This document shows positions 1 through 11,075 of a stretch of DNA of 64,000 bases, in pieces. Below the pieces are notes generated by a model, which searched no databases, was not told the origin of the DNA, and saw only the letters and a program-made list of their open reading frames with translations. Location of the stretch: contig OZ035962.1 in assembly GCA_964034945.1 (NCBI GenBank), positions 31,895,943 to 31,959,942 of the forward strand, in the 5' to 3' direction. The translations under genes and the position numbers were made by a program. Each line of letters starts with the position of its first letter. The first letter of the stretch is position 1. The DNA comes from Chrysopilus asiliformis. Lineage: Eukaryota; Arthropoda; Insecta; Diptera; Rhagionidae.

Positions 1-486
1 TGGCAAAGATGTTGATTTTCCAATATTCTATCCCGGAATTTATATTCACGCCCTTCATAAGAAAATCAATTTATATTGGTTCCTTTGTTTTTACATTTTT
101 GCTATTACCACAATAGCTTCCATGCCTATCCCACATCTGATCCAGATCGCAATTTTATTCCTTTTTGTTGCCATTTTTAGCCTGGTTCTTGTCGTAAAAA
201 ATCCAACCGCGTCACATCGGGAGGTCTTTCCATTCACGTTTTCAAAGCAATCAATAATATTCTTCCCCATCCATTCTTGTTTCCATCACTTTCGATGTCA
301 GAAGTGGGAATCGAGCATTGTACCGTATTGAAACATGAGTGTTTTCCCGACCAACCACCCCAAAAGCTTGGAAACTGGGTCAGTTTTGTTTCAATGAACT
401 TTCTCGGGGTTATGCTGCAGTCTCATTGGTTAAACCACGGTCAGAAAAACTTCTCTAGGCAGCTAGTTGCCGCGTTGCAGCCAAAG
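1..486. other. Unassigned sequence, window start
   Basis: No repeat family, TIR or convincing coding frame was recognised here. Two short plus-strand frames (122-331 and 277-492) overlap each other, have no codon bias and resemble nothing I know. This stretch lies just downstream of the minus-strand ORF at 487-684, so it could contain that gene's 3' untranslated region or further exons. No AATAAA signal was placed with confidence. Confidence 0.3.
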
Positions 487-684
487 TTATGACGTAAGAA
501 GCATGAATGAATTCGTAGCTTCAATCGGAACAGCCACCACCACATCCAATTCCATTGCGTTTATGCTTTGGAAACGCCACCCCATGCATTCAGACTGCTT
601 TAATTGAGAAACGTTTCTAGGACGAAGCTCGATGCCCCACAAGGACAACGTCATGATGAATATCAGTAATTGAAATTGTTTCAT
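487..684 (-). CDS. Candidate small secreted peptide (65 aa), function unknown
   Basis: An open frame from the ATG at 684 to a TAA at 487 encodes 65 residues. The first 20 form a good signal peptide: MKQF, then a hydrophobic core LLIFIMTLSLWG. The rest (RPRNVSQLKQ..., ending NSFMLLTS) is polar to mixed, with one cysteine. The frame is open for 35 more codons upstream, but the secretion-signal start at 684 is preferred because it places the hydrophobic run at the N terminus. A TATATA stretch lies at 757-763, about 75 bases upstream, and is only a weak promoter candidate. I do not recognise a family. It could be a first exon or a chance frame, since no poly(A) signal is obvious downstream. Confidence 0.33.
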   Translation of the reverse strand: MKQFQLLIFIMTLSLWGIELRPRNVSQLKQSECMGWRFQSINAMELDVVVAVPIEATNSFMLLTS

Positions 685-984
685 ATTACTTTTGTGAATG
701 TAGGAAAGTTTATTACAAGCGATGCGGAAGACGATGGTTTTCCATGTTTTTATCGTATATAAAAGAAGAAAAGTTTTTGCGGAAAACAACTGGAAATAAT
801 AGTTTTTGTTTGGGTCTGGAATTACATCAGTTTACATTATTGGCTAAATGGCTTTTTGTGCTTGGTGTGATTTTTTTCTTTTATTTTACTCCTCCGATTT
901 GTGGATAATTGCAGTTTGAAAAGGTTAATTGAGATATTTACACCTAACACCAATTTCGAAATTCTCAATTAATGAGTATATTAG

Positions 985-1625
985 ATTTAGTATACCGTTT
1001 GTAACGCATCGAACCAATCATCGGACAGAAAAATGAACTACACCAGGGTGTTTGGGATGACAAAAGATTTTGTTTTTCGCATGTCCGTCTATCTGTCTGT
1101 CCGTCCGCCCATGAACACCATAACTTTCGAAGGAATTGAGCCAGAGACTTGAAAATAGTTACGTTTCTCTAAATGGGTAAGCTAAGTTCTTCAACGGGCA
1201 AAATTTGACCATTTCTTCCCCCCTTCCCCATACAAGGGAATCAGTTTTTTGCAATTTCCTCGAAAGCGGCGAGTCATATTGAAAAATTTATAAATGCAAA
1301 ATGTGTTTAGAATTGAATTTTCCATAACTCACCCATACATCAAAATCCAATTGCACCACTGCTTCCCCCGTCTCCCATATAAATGAAATACTTTTTTCCT
1401 GTTTTATCGAAAACTGTGCATATGTATCGTATTGAAAAATTTATGATGGTAAAATCTGCTTAGAATATGATTTCATATAACCGTTCCATACATCAAAATT
1501 CAACCAGACCAATCATTTCCCCCTCTCCTATACAAATAGATTTTTTTAAATAAAAATTTTGTCTGTCATCATATAGAGTATTTGACGATTGGCCCCTTGT
1601 AATTGTAGCTTTTCTTATGTTTTGA
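985..1625 (+). repeat. mini-me/DINE-like (Helentron-related) repeat, copy 1
   Basis: The copy opens with TATACCGTTTGTAACGC, then CAGGGTGTTTGGGATGA, a (GTCT/GTCC) tract at about 1083-1106, repeated 'gaaaacggtg...aaaatttata' blocks, and closes with AATTGTAGCTTTTCTTATG near 1600-1618. The same order recurs near 2985, 16330, 31090, 36800 (-), 49020, 54735 and 62040. Non-autonomous dipteran mini-me/DINE repeats carry a GTCY microsatellite of this sort. The family assignment is by structure, not by a database match. Confidence 0.6.
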
Positions 1626-2115
1626 TATCGAATTTGTATTGCCAATTGGAAGACACTTACAGCAAAAAAGTCAAAGTATTAAAGAATCTTAAATCAATCA
1701 CTTCATTGGGGACTGAATTCCATTGAAAGTATTTTGTGTCTAAAAATGATATCCAACTTCAAAATGGTATCCAACTTCATTGAAGTAATTCAACTTCATT
1801 GTCGCTTGGTTGTCAACGACAAATAAGCATTAATAGTCATCACAGCAGCATTTAAAGCAGGGCTGTGAAACTCCAGTACTACCAAGGGGCAAATAGAATT
1901 TTCTACAGCCAGTACCTCGAGGGCCGCATTACAAAAAATTAGGACAGCAGTTGTACGGTAGCATTTAATTTATAAACTTACATACTTTCAAAACAATAGA
2001 AAAATTTACCCCGGACGCGAAAAATTTTTAAACAAAATGAACTACAGGTGAAATTTTTCACGGAAAATGAAGATAGTAACAACGGTTTAAAAAGCATCAT
2101 CTCCCATATAAATAT

Positions 2116-2757
2116 ACTAGCAGACCCTTCGTTGGGAGTTAAAAGTTTTTTGTATAAATTTTAGAATGCCAAAAAACCATAAATAACTTAAAAAGTTTTG
2201 GGAAAAAACGTTATCCTTACAGGTCCTTCCGTTTCGAATTTTGAAATTCCAACACCGGATTCGTGATCAGCGACCCCAAAAACCCCATAATGGCAATTTT
2301 TCCGGACAAAAATGGGAAGAAGGATATTTGCGTTATCCTTACAGGACCTTCCGTTTCGAATTTTGAAATTCCAACACCGGATTCGTGATCAGCGACCCGA
2401 AAAACCCCATAATGCCAATTTTTCCGGGGAAAAATGGGAAAAAGGATATTTTCATTATCCTTACAGGACCTTCCGTTTCGAATTTTGAAAATCTAATACC
2501 GGATTCGTGATCAGCGACCCCAAAAACCCTATAATGCAAATTTTTCCGGGGAAAAATGGGAAAAAGGATATTTTCATTATCCTTACAGGACCTTCCGTTT
2601 CGAATTTTGAAAATCTACATAGCTAAAAACCTGCTCCTGGTAACACAGATCATTTTGCAAAAAACCGCGTAAAAATCGGTCCAGTAGTTTTTGAGTTTTG
2701 TAATCTCAAACGGACAGACAGACAAACCGACAAACTTCCATTTTTATATATATAGAT
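2116..2757 (+). repeat. Helitron-like repeat with 122-bp tandem units (subfamily with TATATATAG end)
   Basis: The copy starts near ACTAGCAGACCCTTCG. It carries about 3.3 units of a 122-bp repeat; the core CTTACAGGACCTTCCGTTTC recurs at about 2220, 2343, 2465 and 2587. It ends with 'cggtccagtagtttttgagttttgtaatctc', a GACA-rich stretch and TTTTTATATATATAG. The same organisation recurs at 43457-43957. Internal minisatellites plus a short GACA tract near one end are typical of non-autonomous Helentron/DINE repeats. The frames inside are not genes, since 122 is not a multiple of three. Confidence 0.6.
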
Positions 2758-2984
2758 GAGAAAAAATCACGTTTGAATCGCTCTCCTACACATAAAATTA
2801 AAATGTTAGTGCATTTATCTCCATGCAGTTTATCTTCGGGCAGCAGGTACCATCTTTAATCCTGATTCAAAGTTTTCTAGATAAAATGGCAAAAAGAATG
2901 ATGTATTTATTAAGCCTTTGGAATTTTTATACTCTATATGAGAATCAAATAATTACACTCTATATGAGGATCATATAGAAGTGT

Positions 2985-3502
2985 AGTAGATTTAGTTTAC
3001 TGTTTCCAACGCATCGAACCAATCGTCGGACACAAAAATGAATTACACCAGGGTATCTGCCCGTGAACACCATAACTTTCGAAAGGATTGAGCTAGAGAC
3101 TTGAAATATTGTATAGTTGCGTTCTCGTAAGTAGTGGAAAAGCTACGTTTTTAAACCGGCAAAATTTGGGCCATTAATTTCCCCCCCCCCCCCCCCCCCC
3201 CACCATACAAACGAAATTGCAACAGTTTTTTGCAATTTTCTCGAAAACGGTGGATCGTATAAAAAAATTTATAAACGTAAAATGTGTTTAGAATAAAACT
3301 TTACATGACCCATCCATATAGCAAAATCCAGTTGGACCACTCCTTTCCCTCGCCTCTGTTCAAATGGAATTTTTTATTCCTATTTTCTCGAAAACGGTGC
3401 ATCGTATCATATAGAGTATTTCAAGATTGGCGTCTAGCAATTGTAGTTTTTCTTATGTTTTATTTATATTCCAGTCCTTTTCTGTTTAGACTATTCTCAA
3501 AT
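2985..3502 (+). repeat. mini-me/DINE-like repeat, copy 2, interrupted by a hAT insertion
   Basis: Same order as copy 1 (GTTTCCAACGCATCGAACC, ACACCAGGGTATCTG, 'tcgaaaacggtg' blocks, CAATTGTAGTTTTTCTTATG at about 3437-3456). A pure C run lies at about 3180-3201. Sequence just past its 3' end is broken by the hAT at 3511 and resumes after 5492 with GCCAAAATCAAAGG. Confidence 0.55.
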
Positions 3503-5492
3503 GATATGATCAGGGCCGTACCGACTGGGGGGGGGGATGGGGGGGGGAGGCTCCCCCCCCAATAAGTCTTCAGTTGGGAATTTGACCTTTAGAAGTTGGG
3601 AAATCTCACTTCTTAACACTAGGTTGCCCAAGGAAGTCAAGCAGTCAAGATGACTTGCTTGAACAATCTAGTGTTAAAGATGTGAGATTTCCCAAGTTGG
3701 GAAATCTCTTTAGTTGATTTTCCAAAATCCCAACTTGTCTTTTTCTACCTCATATTTTCTATTAGTGAACATACGCCTGTTTTATGACTTGTTTCTTTTT
3801 TACACATACCAGTCTGCTTTGGCAACAGCGTCACAGCGAGTTGGGAGAGAATGAATAAAAGGCTTTGAAAGAGTAGACACTCGACCGTGGGAGGAGTATA
3901 ATGTTCTCATCAGTTTATGGCACAGAACTATATAACATAGAACAACTGTCACCATACAAAGCTCTGCTGAAAAATTGTCCCTCTTTATCATAGTTAAACG
4001 CATCCACTGAACTGTATAATCTCGCGAAATTCAAATTTCGTCTGCCGCGAAAATCAAATTTCACAAGTTTGAGACTAACTTTAGGTGCCAACACCATTCC
4101 GAAAGTCTATTTTCCTTTGACAGCTCACAGTTTAAACGAGAGGAGTATATTTGTTTTCATACGGTTATCTCGCTCTTACTTGACTCGTTTTGATTCACTG
4201 AACTGTATTGAAATGGGACCATTTGAGACAGCAAATCGAGCGATCTAGTATATTCGTGCTGAAACGGTGAGTTTTGAAAATATCGGCCCGATTCCAGAAT
4301 CCGTCGTAGCTTTATTACGAAGAACTAACTACGTTACGAATACGAAGAAATCAGTATTCCACGATCCGAACGGAATTGAACTTAGTGGTGCCTGATTAAA
4401 ATCTAATTTCGAAAAATAAATGTCTTTGTAAAAAGGTCCCTATGCAAAACTCATAAGGAATAGATTTCTGACATGGAATAGTTTCGTGAAAAATGTAACT
4501 TTCTTGACTTAAAACGAAAATTGTTATTAATAATGGATTCTGCAGCGTTTGCAACTTTGTGTCTGGAAGAAGATTTATCGAAGTGAAGGACTTTAATAGT
4601 GGAATGAAAACGACAACAAATAACGGATACTTAGGAATACTCACATTGCTCTTTTTTCTAAAATATTTCCTCTTAATGTGTTAAAAGTTACACTAATACT
4701 AAATAAACAAATAAAAATGTTAAAATTGCTTTTTGTTGTACAATTCAGGCCATATATTGAGCTAAAATCATAAGAAAATGAAGTTACGAAGCAAAAATTT
4801 TTCGTAGGTTTAGCTGTCAAAAGATCGATTGCGTTGGATTCTATGATACCAGATATTCCGATTCGTAATGTTTTCGAAATTAATTTAATTCCTTCGGATC
4901 GTGGAATACCATCTTCACGAATTCTCCGAAAATCGTAGCTACGACGGATCCTGGAATAGGGCCGTATATGTGTAATTGTTTTACCATCGGTGTTCGGATT
5001 TTTTAAACAAATGAATAGCTACGAATGAGCGCAAATTCAGTCAGCTAAAACTGGTGAAAAACGTTCTAAGGGTGACTATGGGAGACGAAAGACTGAGTTC
5101 TTTAATGATACTACACAGCGAAAAAGACCTAACTGATACAATTGACCTTACGAAATTTGTTTCGGCATGGGCAAAGTTAAAGGAAAGACGAATCCATGTA
5201 CTATAAATTAGATATGTACAGACTCTAGTTGAAGTTATCTTTTCTCTCAAGGGTCGCATAAGATTATTAGTGTTTACCCTTTATTTAATTGTATGTGAAA
5301 AATAAAAAAAAATTACAATATGTTAACATAACCATTATTCTTTATTATAATTTCTGGTCAGAGATTCTGGGCAAGGAAAAGGAATTTTTATTAGGTACAT
5401 CCTAGTTAGGAAAAATCAGATGTTCGAGTTGGGAAAATTGAGATGTCTCCCCCCCCCCAATCCAGAGCCTTCGGTACGGCCCTGGATATGAT
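3503..5492. mobile_element. hAT-superfamily element, 1974 bp, with perfect 8-bp TSD
   Basis: The element (3511-5484) begins CAGGGCCGTACCGACTGGGG and ends CCTTCGGTACGGCCCTG, giving inverted CAGGGCCGTACCGA termini followed by poly-G/poly-C tracts. Both sides carry the octamer GATATGAT (3503-3510 and 5485-5492), the size of a hAT duplication. No transposase frame is seen, so it is non-autonomous or gutted. A hairpin of about 30-bp arms (3594-3631 with 3668-3698, arm GGGAAATCTCAC) sits near the left end, and a second element (4284-4964) is nested inside. Confidence 0.85.
4281..4967. mobile_element. Long-TIR MITE, 681 bp, nested in the hAT element
   Basis: The left end CGGCCCGATTCCAGAATCCG and the reverse complement of the right end (CGGCCCTATTCCAGGATCCG) pair with few mismatches for about 40 bases. 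They pair again over TATTCCACGATCCGAA further in, so the TIRs span about 85-95 bases. TAT flanks both sides (4281-4283 and 4965-4967). GGCCC-type ends with a 3-bp duplication suggest PIF/Harbinger, but this is not proven. The minus-strand frame at 4396-4644 lies inside and is not a gene. Confidence 0.7.
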
Positions 5493-5535
5493 GCCAAAAT
5501 CAAAGGGCTAACAAGACTAGTAATCGGCCATAGAC

Positions 5536-5799
5536 AAATCGCTACTCCGGAGGAAGACTGTCACAACTCAAAAAATGTCGAATTTGTACTAAAGGTGCGG
5601 AAGAGTGGTAAATATGGAATACTTTGTTGTAGAAGTTGTAGAAGAGTGTCACAATTGTAACTTAAGCAAAAGCTTGTTACTGTAGATATTTTCTAAATAT
5701 CAAAAATACTAACACAAAATATCAGAATAACTTTAAAACGTCATTTCCCAAAATTTACAATTTTTGAGTTGTGACAGTCTTCCTCCGGAGTAGCGAAAT
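5536..5799. mobile_element. MITE, 256 bp, perfect 35-bp TIRs
   Basis: The ends CGCTACTCCGGAGGAAGACT and AGTCTTCCTCCGGAGTAGCG belong to inverted repeats identical over 35 bases (5540-5574 with 5761-5795). AAAT occurs on both sides (5536-5539, 5796-5799), a candidate 4-bp target duplication. There is no coding capacity. The superfamily is not identified. Confidence 0.75.
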
Positions 5800-6009
5800 G
5801 TTGTGTTTCCGCATGTCATTAATTAGAAATTTCAAAATCCAAACTTCGATGTTTTTGATAATTTTTTTATTGTTTTTACTTATATGAAAGTTTAAAGCTA
5901 TCCGACTCCGAATTCGACTCCACAGCCCTGGTTATATGGCACGTAAAAAATACTCGCCCGCGAGCCGCATGTCTGACACCCTTGATCTAAAGTGCCACAA
6001 TCTACTATT

Positions 6010-6697
6010 TAGAGTAAGTTCGGGTATTGTGGTATAGGCGGGTAAAAATATTTCTCGGATATGAGATGTCGCATCGCAAGATTAAACATACAATACTGTT
6101 TTTTGTGAAATTCGACAACCATTGTTGGTGTTGACAAGTCCATGTTATATCAGGTAATACCGGAATTTTCTGAAAGACGTTTTTGAGCACAATCAAAATT
6201 TTATTGTCTTCACATTCAAGTGAATCTCGAAAGCCAATTTTAAGTTGTTTTTTTAACTGTGAATCAGTAAACGATTATTTAGACAACACATTTGATTTTT
6301 GAAAGGAACATTTTTGGATTGAGGCGAATTTGACTAAGAAATCATTTTTTTATTTTGTCATGGTGAAAACGGCTAATGTGGCATACTATTTTTTCCATAC
6401 AAATATTCAATATTTGAATGGAAGAAACAGTATTCCACATTACCCACCTTAAATATTTGTATGGAAGAAACAGTATACCACATTACCCGCCAATTTTTCG
6501 AAGGACGCCTTTTTCAGTTAGTGTACTTTTTTGATCATATTTTTGTTTTTATGTTTATGATTGGTAACATTGCTGTGGAATTTTATAGGCAAGCCTCTGA
6601 AGGTATTGTAATCGAAATTCTAACATAATTGCTTTTAAAACTAGTAATTTATTATGAAAATAAAAGAAGGTGTACCACAATACCCGAACTTACTCTA
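6010..6697. mobile_element. TA-flanked MITE, 684 bp (family M1, copy 1)
   Basis: The element 6012-6695 begins GAGTAAGTTCGGGTATTGTG and ends CACAATACCCGAACTTACTC; the TIRs are identical over 23 bases. TA dinucleotides flank it (6010-6011, 6696-6697), as in Tc1/mariner insertions. Internally, GTGGTA/TGTGGCATA-type motifs recur in both orientations (6380-6490). It has no coding frame of note. A truncated copy lies at 9519. Its terminus resembles that of the element at 18219, which holds a pogo-type remnant. Confidence 0.8.
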
Positions 6698-7570
6698 CTA
6701 CTTACTTAATTGTAAGTGAATAGTGAATGACTATCGAAAGAGAAAATTTTCCATGATTTTTAGTTCGGGACAAAATTGGCCGTTAAACGTGTCCGACCAA
6801 TCTCCCACAATTGGATTGGGGCACTTGATTCCAAATGCAAATTCAATATCCGGTCGACACGATGTGCCATTAATCAACGATTAAAATTAAATAAAAAAAA
6901 AGATCGAAAATCTTGGCGACGTCAGATTAATTGCGTTAGTCGGTCAAATTGAAATTAGTCCAGTGGATTTGAGTTGCGGTTGGTGCGGTCAAAGCCTTTT
7001 ATGGAAATAGCGATGGTGGCCACTCACCGTATATTTAAATACCGCGCCTCTATAATTAGTGTGACCATTTCGGGTTACTGCACGAAACCATAATTCCATT
7101 CCGCCCCTTTCGTCAAATTGCGACATCTATTTTTGGATTTGCGTTTGATGTAAAACAAGTGCAGTGCAGGGCGCTACAAAAGAGCTTGTGCTAATTTGTC
7201 AATGAATTCAATCGCAGTTCGACAATCTTATATTCATATAAAAACTATAATGTCGGATTGTATTAATCAAAATTGATTTGATTTTAGAATTTTCTTAAGA
7301 CAAAAACATGACTTAGACATGACTAGACATTTCTAACGGTTTTGGAGCTATAAACCAAAAACTTAGGTTAGTTGAATATAAATTTTCCAATTTTTCTCCA
7401 AACTATGTCAAAACTTTTTTTTTGCGAAATTGTTATAGTGAGAGACAATTGGATTTACCATCTAGAAACAGCTGGCACAGTAGCAAAAGAGTTTTTCATC
7501 GAATTTTTTAAAACTGTCCTTCAGGGAGAACATCATAGTGATGGCCGAAAAATACGGCGTTTTAGCGATT

Positions 7571-7593
7571 TTTATACCCGTATGGTGAAATAT
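7571..7593 (+). repeat. Solo mini-me hairpin end
   Basis: TTTTTATACCCGTATGGTGA is the exact terminal sequence of the full copies at 16905, 31425, 36800 and 49452. Here it stands alone, without the adjacent GTCY tract, so it is a truncated copy. Confidence 0.5.
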
Positions 7594-7796
7594 TAGGATG
7601 ACGAAAATGCATTTTGTATGTGATGCACATGAGAAAGTTAGGTGATGAGGAAATTTTTATTCATTGCATTTTTCTTAGCGTTTTTTTTTTCGCTAGGTCG
7701 ATTTTGGGGCCAAGATTCATGCGCAACTTGAATTTAGGACATCGCTGACGTCATTTGTGTTGGGGCAAGTGTTTTATTGAAAATTTCAGATAAAAC

Positions 7797-8002
7797 TATA
7801 TATACTTACTCTACACAACTTAGTGTAATTTTCATTCTGTCATAAAAGTGTATCAATGGCAGCAGAAAATTCACAAAGCGCAGCGCATACAAATGCATTA
7901 ACCCATAGTGAGGAGTTTTTCAATGAAAAATGTTTGTTTGAAAATCGTTTATTCACGTTCTTAGATATAAAGTTTTATTTTACCTCGTGTGCCATACTAT
8001 AA
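7797..8002 (+). CDS. Weak candidate: 48-aa ORF behind TATA and Inr-like motifs
   Basis: TATATATAC at 7797 and TCATTC at 7832 (an arthropod Inr match) precede an ATG at 7856 and a 48-codon frame ending at 8002. The N-terminal half (MAAENSQSAAHTN..., then EEFFNEK) is Ala/Ser/Glu-rich, unlike the AT-rich background, but the C-terminal half is Phe/Leu-rich. I do not recognise it. The TATA-Inr spacing is slightly long, and the frame may be chance or a first exon. Confidence 0.2.
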
Positions 8003-8020
8003 AGAATCAAGTGCACTTCT

Positions 8021-8071
8021 ATACATTTCTCGGCAACGGATGAAGAGAATTTTTTAGTTTTCCCGATTTAA
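8021..8071 (+). repeat. Direct repeat, first copy (about 50 bp)
   Basis: The block containing GGCAACGGATGAAGAGAATT and TTTTAGTTTTCCCGATTTAA occurs here and again at 8681-8730 in the same orientation with only a few changes. The spacing of about 660 bases and the absence of other shared sequence suggest the edges of an old element or a local duplication. Confidence 0.6.
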
Positions 8072-8680
8072 TGGTAGAGTTTTGTTTGAATAGGTACCGG
8101 ATGTGTGTGTATGTTTGAAACGATATTCAAGTTTTTATCCGTATAGGCGTGAAAAATTTTATTGAATTAAACTTTGTATAGTCGCTCGCAATCATCATAT
8201 AAGAATAGGAACTCAAAAATGAACCATTTAATTAGTCGCTTAAATTGAATTATTCATTCGTCACTGAACCCGAAAAGAGAGAAATTCCCTAATCAACGTT
8301 GGAACCGGAAGATGAACGGGCGATGTGACGGTACTGGGGGTTGGGGAGCTGGTCCCGAAAATTAGTAATTTGAATAATTGATGTAGGCAGAAATATGCGG
8401 GTGAGATGATTTCGAGACAGTTCCGAAATAGCTAAAATTCTAATCGGTTTTTTCGTTGAAATTTCCATTGAATTCTACACGTAAGACCCAAGAATTCTAA
8501 TTTTAGATTGATGGAAATAATTCGGTCTGAGCTTTTAGAGACTAGTAATGTAATTAACTAATGATGTAACAATTTCAAAATGAAGTTCGTTAGTTCCTGT
8601 AACTAATTTTAAACCCGAGTGTGTTTCGTGCTATACATTGTTGCCATGTCGTTCTTAATCAACGAAAATTTAGTATTTAG

Positions 8681-8730
8681 ATACATTTTTGGGCAACGGA
8701 TGAAGAGAATTTTTTAGTTTTCCCGATTTA
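8681..8730 (+). repeat. Direct repeat, second copy
   Basis: Partner of the 8021-8071 block; the shared core begins ATACATTT and runs to CCCGATTTAA. No TSD or terminal motif was resolved. Confidence 0.6.
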
Positions 8731-9049
8731 AAAAAAAGTTCTTACAGCACAAAATGTTCAAATACGGACAGAACTAATGAGTTCATGAAATTACATATTG
8801 CCATTATCAAAAAGAAAATATGTCTGTTATGTTGTTGTTTACTAAAATCAAGGTCCGTTCTATGACATGTAACTGTAATTTTATGTTAAGGGAATTTATA
8901 AAAGTTGAGATTATTGTTTTTATTTTATTTTATTTAAAATACTACAAACAATTCCTTTGATTTGAAGAAGGGAGATAGAATTATCAAATTTGGACATAAA
9001 AGAACTTTTCTTTGTTAATGTACAAAAATGTATTTATTGTTAAGTTGTA

Positions 9050-9245
9050 TCAAACGTTTTAATAGGCCTAGTTTGAATTTAAAAAGCAGTTCAGATTTAT
9101 TGGAGACTTTTTGAATTAGGGTGAAAAAAATATACGCCATTTTGATTTTTTGCGATATCTTATTTGCCTGTCTTGTAGGACGATTTGCCTCAAAGCATCA
9201 AAATAATTTAACTGTTCAAAATATCCTATCATTTAATACGAGGAA

Positions 9246-9342
<97 letters not shown>

Positions 9343-9516
9343 GCACAAACAATCTCGAAAACCCGCCTAACGATTTTCACGAAACTTGGAGGTTAGGGAT
9401 TTGCGGGGACAAGGAATCGATCTAGATAAGTCTCACCTCTGAGAAAATTCCCCTCGATGTCCCTCGCCTGGTATCTTCGAATTGGGTGGTCCGATCTTAA
9501 TGAAACTTTACAGTAT
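9050..9516 (+). repeat. Helentron-like repeat with (TGTC)n microsatellite
   Basis: A nearly pure (TGTC)n array of about 98 bp (9246-9343) sits between a leader and a 3' part reading 'caatctcgaaaacccgcctaacgattttcacgaaacttggagg'. That phrase is typical of dipteran non-autonomous Helitron-type repeats ('gattttcacgaaacttgg...'). The frame at 9121-9396 (poly CLSV) is only the translated microsatellite. The MITE copy at 9519 is inserted at its 3' side. Confidence 0.65.
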
Positions 9517-9947
9517 TAGAGTAAGTTCGGGTATTGTGGTATAGGCGGGTAATGTGGTACACCATCATTTCTCGGATATGAGATGTCGCATCGCAAAATC
9601 AAACATACAAAACTGTTTTTTGTGAAATTCGGTAACCATTGTTGGTGTTGACAAGTCCTTGTTTTATCAGGTTAAACCGGAATTTTCTGAAAAACGTTTT
9701 TGAGCAAAATCAAAATTTTATTGTCTCCACATTCAAGTGAATCTCGAAAGCCAACTTTAAGTTGTTTTTTTAACTGTGAATCAGTGAACGATTATTTAGA
9801 TAACACATTTGGTTCTTGATTGCGGGGAATTTGACCAAGAAATCATTTTTTTGGTTTGTCATAGTGAAAACGGCTAATGTGGCATACTATTTCTTCCATA
9901 CAAATATTTAATATTTGAATGGATGAAACAGTATTCCACATTACCTG
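9517..9947 (+). mobile_element. TA-flanked MITE family M1, copy 2 (3' truncated)
   Basis: Starts GAGTAAGTTCGGGTATTGTG right after a TA and follows copy 1 closely (compare 6012-6445) until 'gtattccacattacc' at about 9945. It then diverges into unrelated sequence with no right TIR. Copy 2 retains GGCGGGTAATGTGGTACACC, which copy 1 has lost near 6040. That insertion/deletion shows the two copies are not recent duplicates of each other. Confidence 0.75.
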
Positions 9948-10640
9948 CTCCTATACGGATTTTTTTCCGTGCATATTTTATAGGAACGTTTCCTATGCTG
10001 GTTTTATTCTGTGTGTTTTGATGATTCAATATTATAAACACTTTCATTCAATAAATTGAAAAGGTTTTTCGCTTCTGCAAATAGCTTAGATTCCCATAGA
10101 CAGTTTGGCGTTAAATTCGAAAAAAAACCTAGTAATATTTCCGAAGTTCAAAATTTTATCATTGATTGGTAATAGAATTTTACTATCTTTTGAGGGCGTG
10201 CTCGGAAACACCTGGGTAGTAAATCGTTTAAAAACAACAACAGGAAATGAGTCTGTGGGAAAAAAATATTTTTTTTACTTACACCAATTTGTACACAAAA
10301 TTTTTACTGATAAAATTATTAACTCAGTGAATAAATTACTACGAACAATATTTGCTTAAAAATCACCTTGAATTTTTTAGTTTAAATGAAATTCAAAAAT
10401 AAAAGTCTCTTTCATAAATAGTTATTGCTCTTTGCGAATACCCAATTTTTTTTTCTAAGTGAAAATCGTTTAGCCTATTTATTTACTTGATTCATATCCA
10501 CTATAATATTGTAAACGTTTAATGTCAACTGTCAACGTCTAATGATAAACACTGAACATAGAATAAATTTTTGACTTATTTCCTTACAAGAAAATATCTC
10601 ATTTTTTTCAAATCTGAACTACTTTGTATTACTAAGCACA
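9948..10640. other. Unassigned AT-rich stretch
   Basis: It includes a short TACGGATTTTTTTCCGTGC hairpin-like sequence near 9955. The frame at 10105-10359 is Lys/Phe/Leu/Ile-rich, without recognisable motif. No element ends were found. Confidence 0.4.
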
Positions 10641-11075
10641 TTAGAAAACTAGGGGCTTCGCTCCTGACTTCTTCTCGGATCCACCCCTACTCACGGGTCG
10701 GTCTTCGACCTCCCTATCTTCGCCGGCCTGTAGCATCCCATTCTTCTCGGCCTTCGGAAATTTTGTTAGTGGTTTGTAATGATTTCGTGGTACATGAGTT
10801 AGCTGTCTTGATGACAGTAGGCTCCATTTAAAGTTTCTTCCCAATCGGTTCAGTAGTTCTCAAGTTATAGGCGAACAGACAGAAAAACAGAAAGCACTAT
10901 TCGTAGATCGAGGAAACTGGTAAGAAAGAAGGGGAACCTTAGATTAACCCTAGGTACAAAACCCGCCCACTGACGCTAGAAAGCTCCTCTGAAAGTTTCA
11001 TCAAATCGGTTCAGTGGTCCTCGAGTTTCAAGCGATCAGACAGATAAACACACAAGAATATTATATAATAGATTA
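10640..11075 (+). repeat. Helentron-like repeat (GC-rich leader, AT-rich end)
   Basis: GGGGCTTCGCTCCTGACTTC opens a GC-rich block. Two copies of a 'tttc(a/t)tc(a/c)aatcggttcagt(a/g)gt(t/c)ctc(a/g)agtt' motif follow (10835-10866 and 10996-11030), each followed by a short CAGACAGA tract. The end is AATATTATATAATAGAT (11058-11074). This is a standard arrangement of non-autonomous Helitron-type repeats in insects. Frames inside are not genes. Confidence 0.5.

Larger units (their letters stand above)
1858..5984. mobile_element. Tentative outer hAT element, about 4.1 kb, filled by later insertions
   Basis: The left end CAGGGCTGTGAAACTCC follows ATTTAAAG (1850-1857). The right end reads gagccgcatgtctgacacccttg, in reverse complement CAAGGGTGTCAGACATGCG, and is followed by ATCTAAAG (5985-5992). 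The flanking octamers match at 7 of 8 positions, as expected for an old 8-bp hAT duplication, and the ends look like the CAGGGGTGTCAAAC-type termini of that superfamily. Most of the interior is newer insertions: a 122-bp-unit repeat, a mini-me copy, the hAT at 3511 and the MITE at 5540. The TIRs are only weakly similar, so the pairing is uncertain. Confidence 0.38.

Noticed and set aside
9121..9396. 91-codon frame with poly(CLSV)
   Set aside because: It is the translation of a (TGTC)n microsatellite within a Helentron-like repeat.
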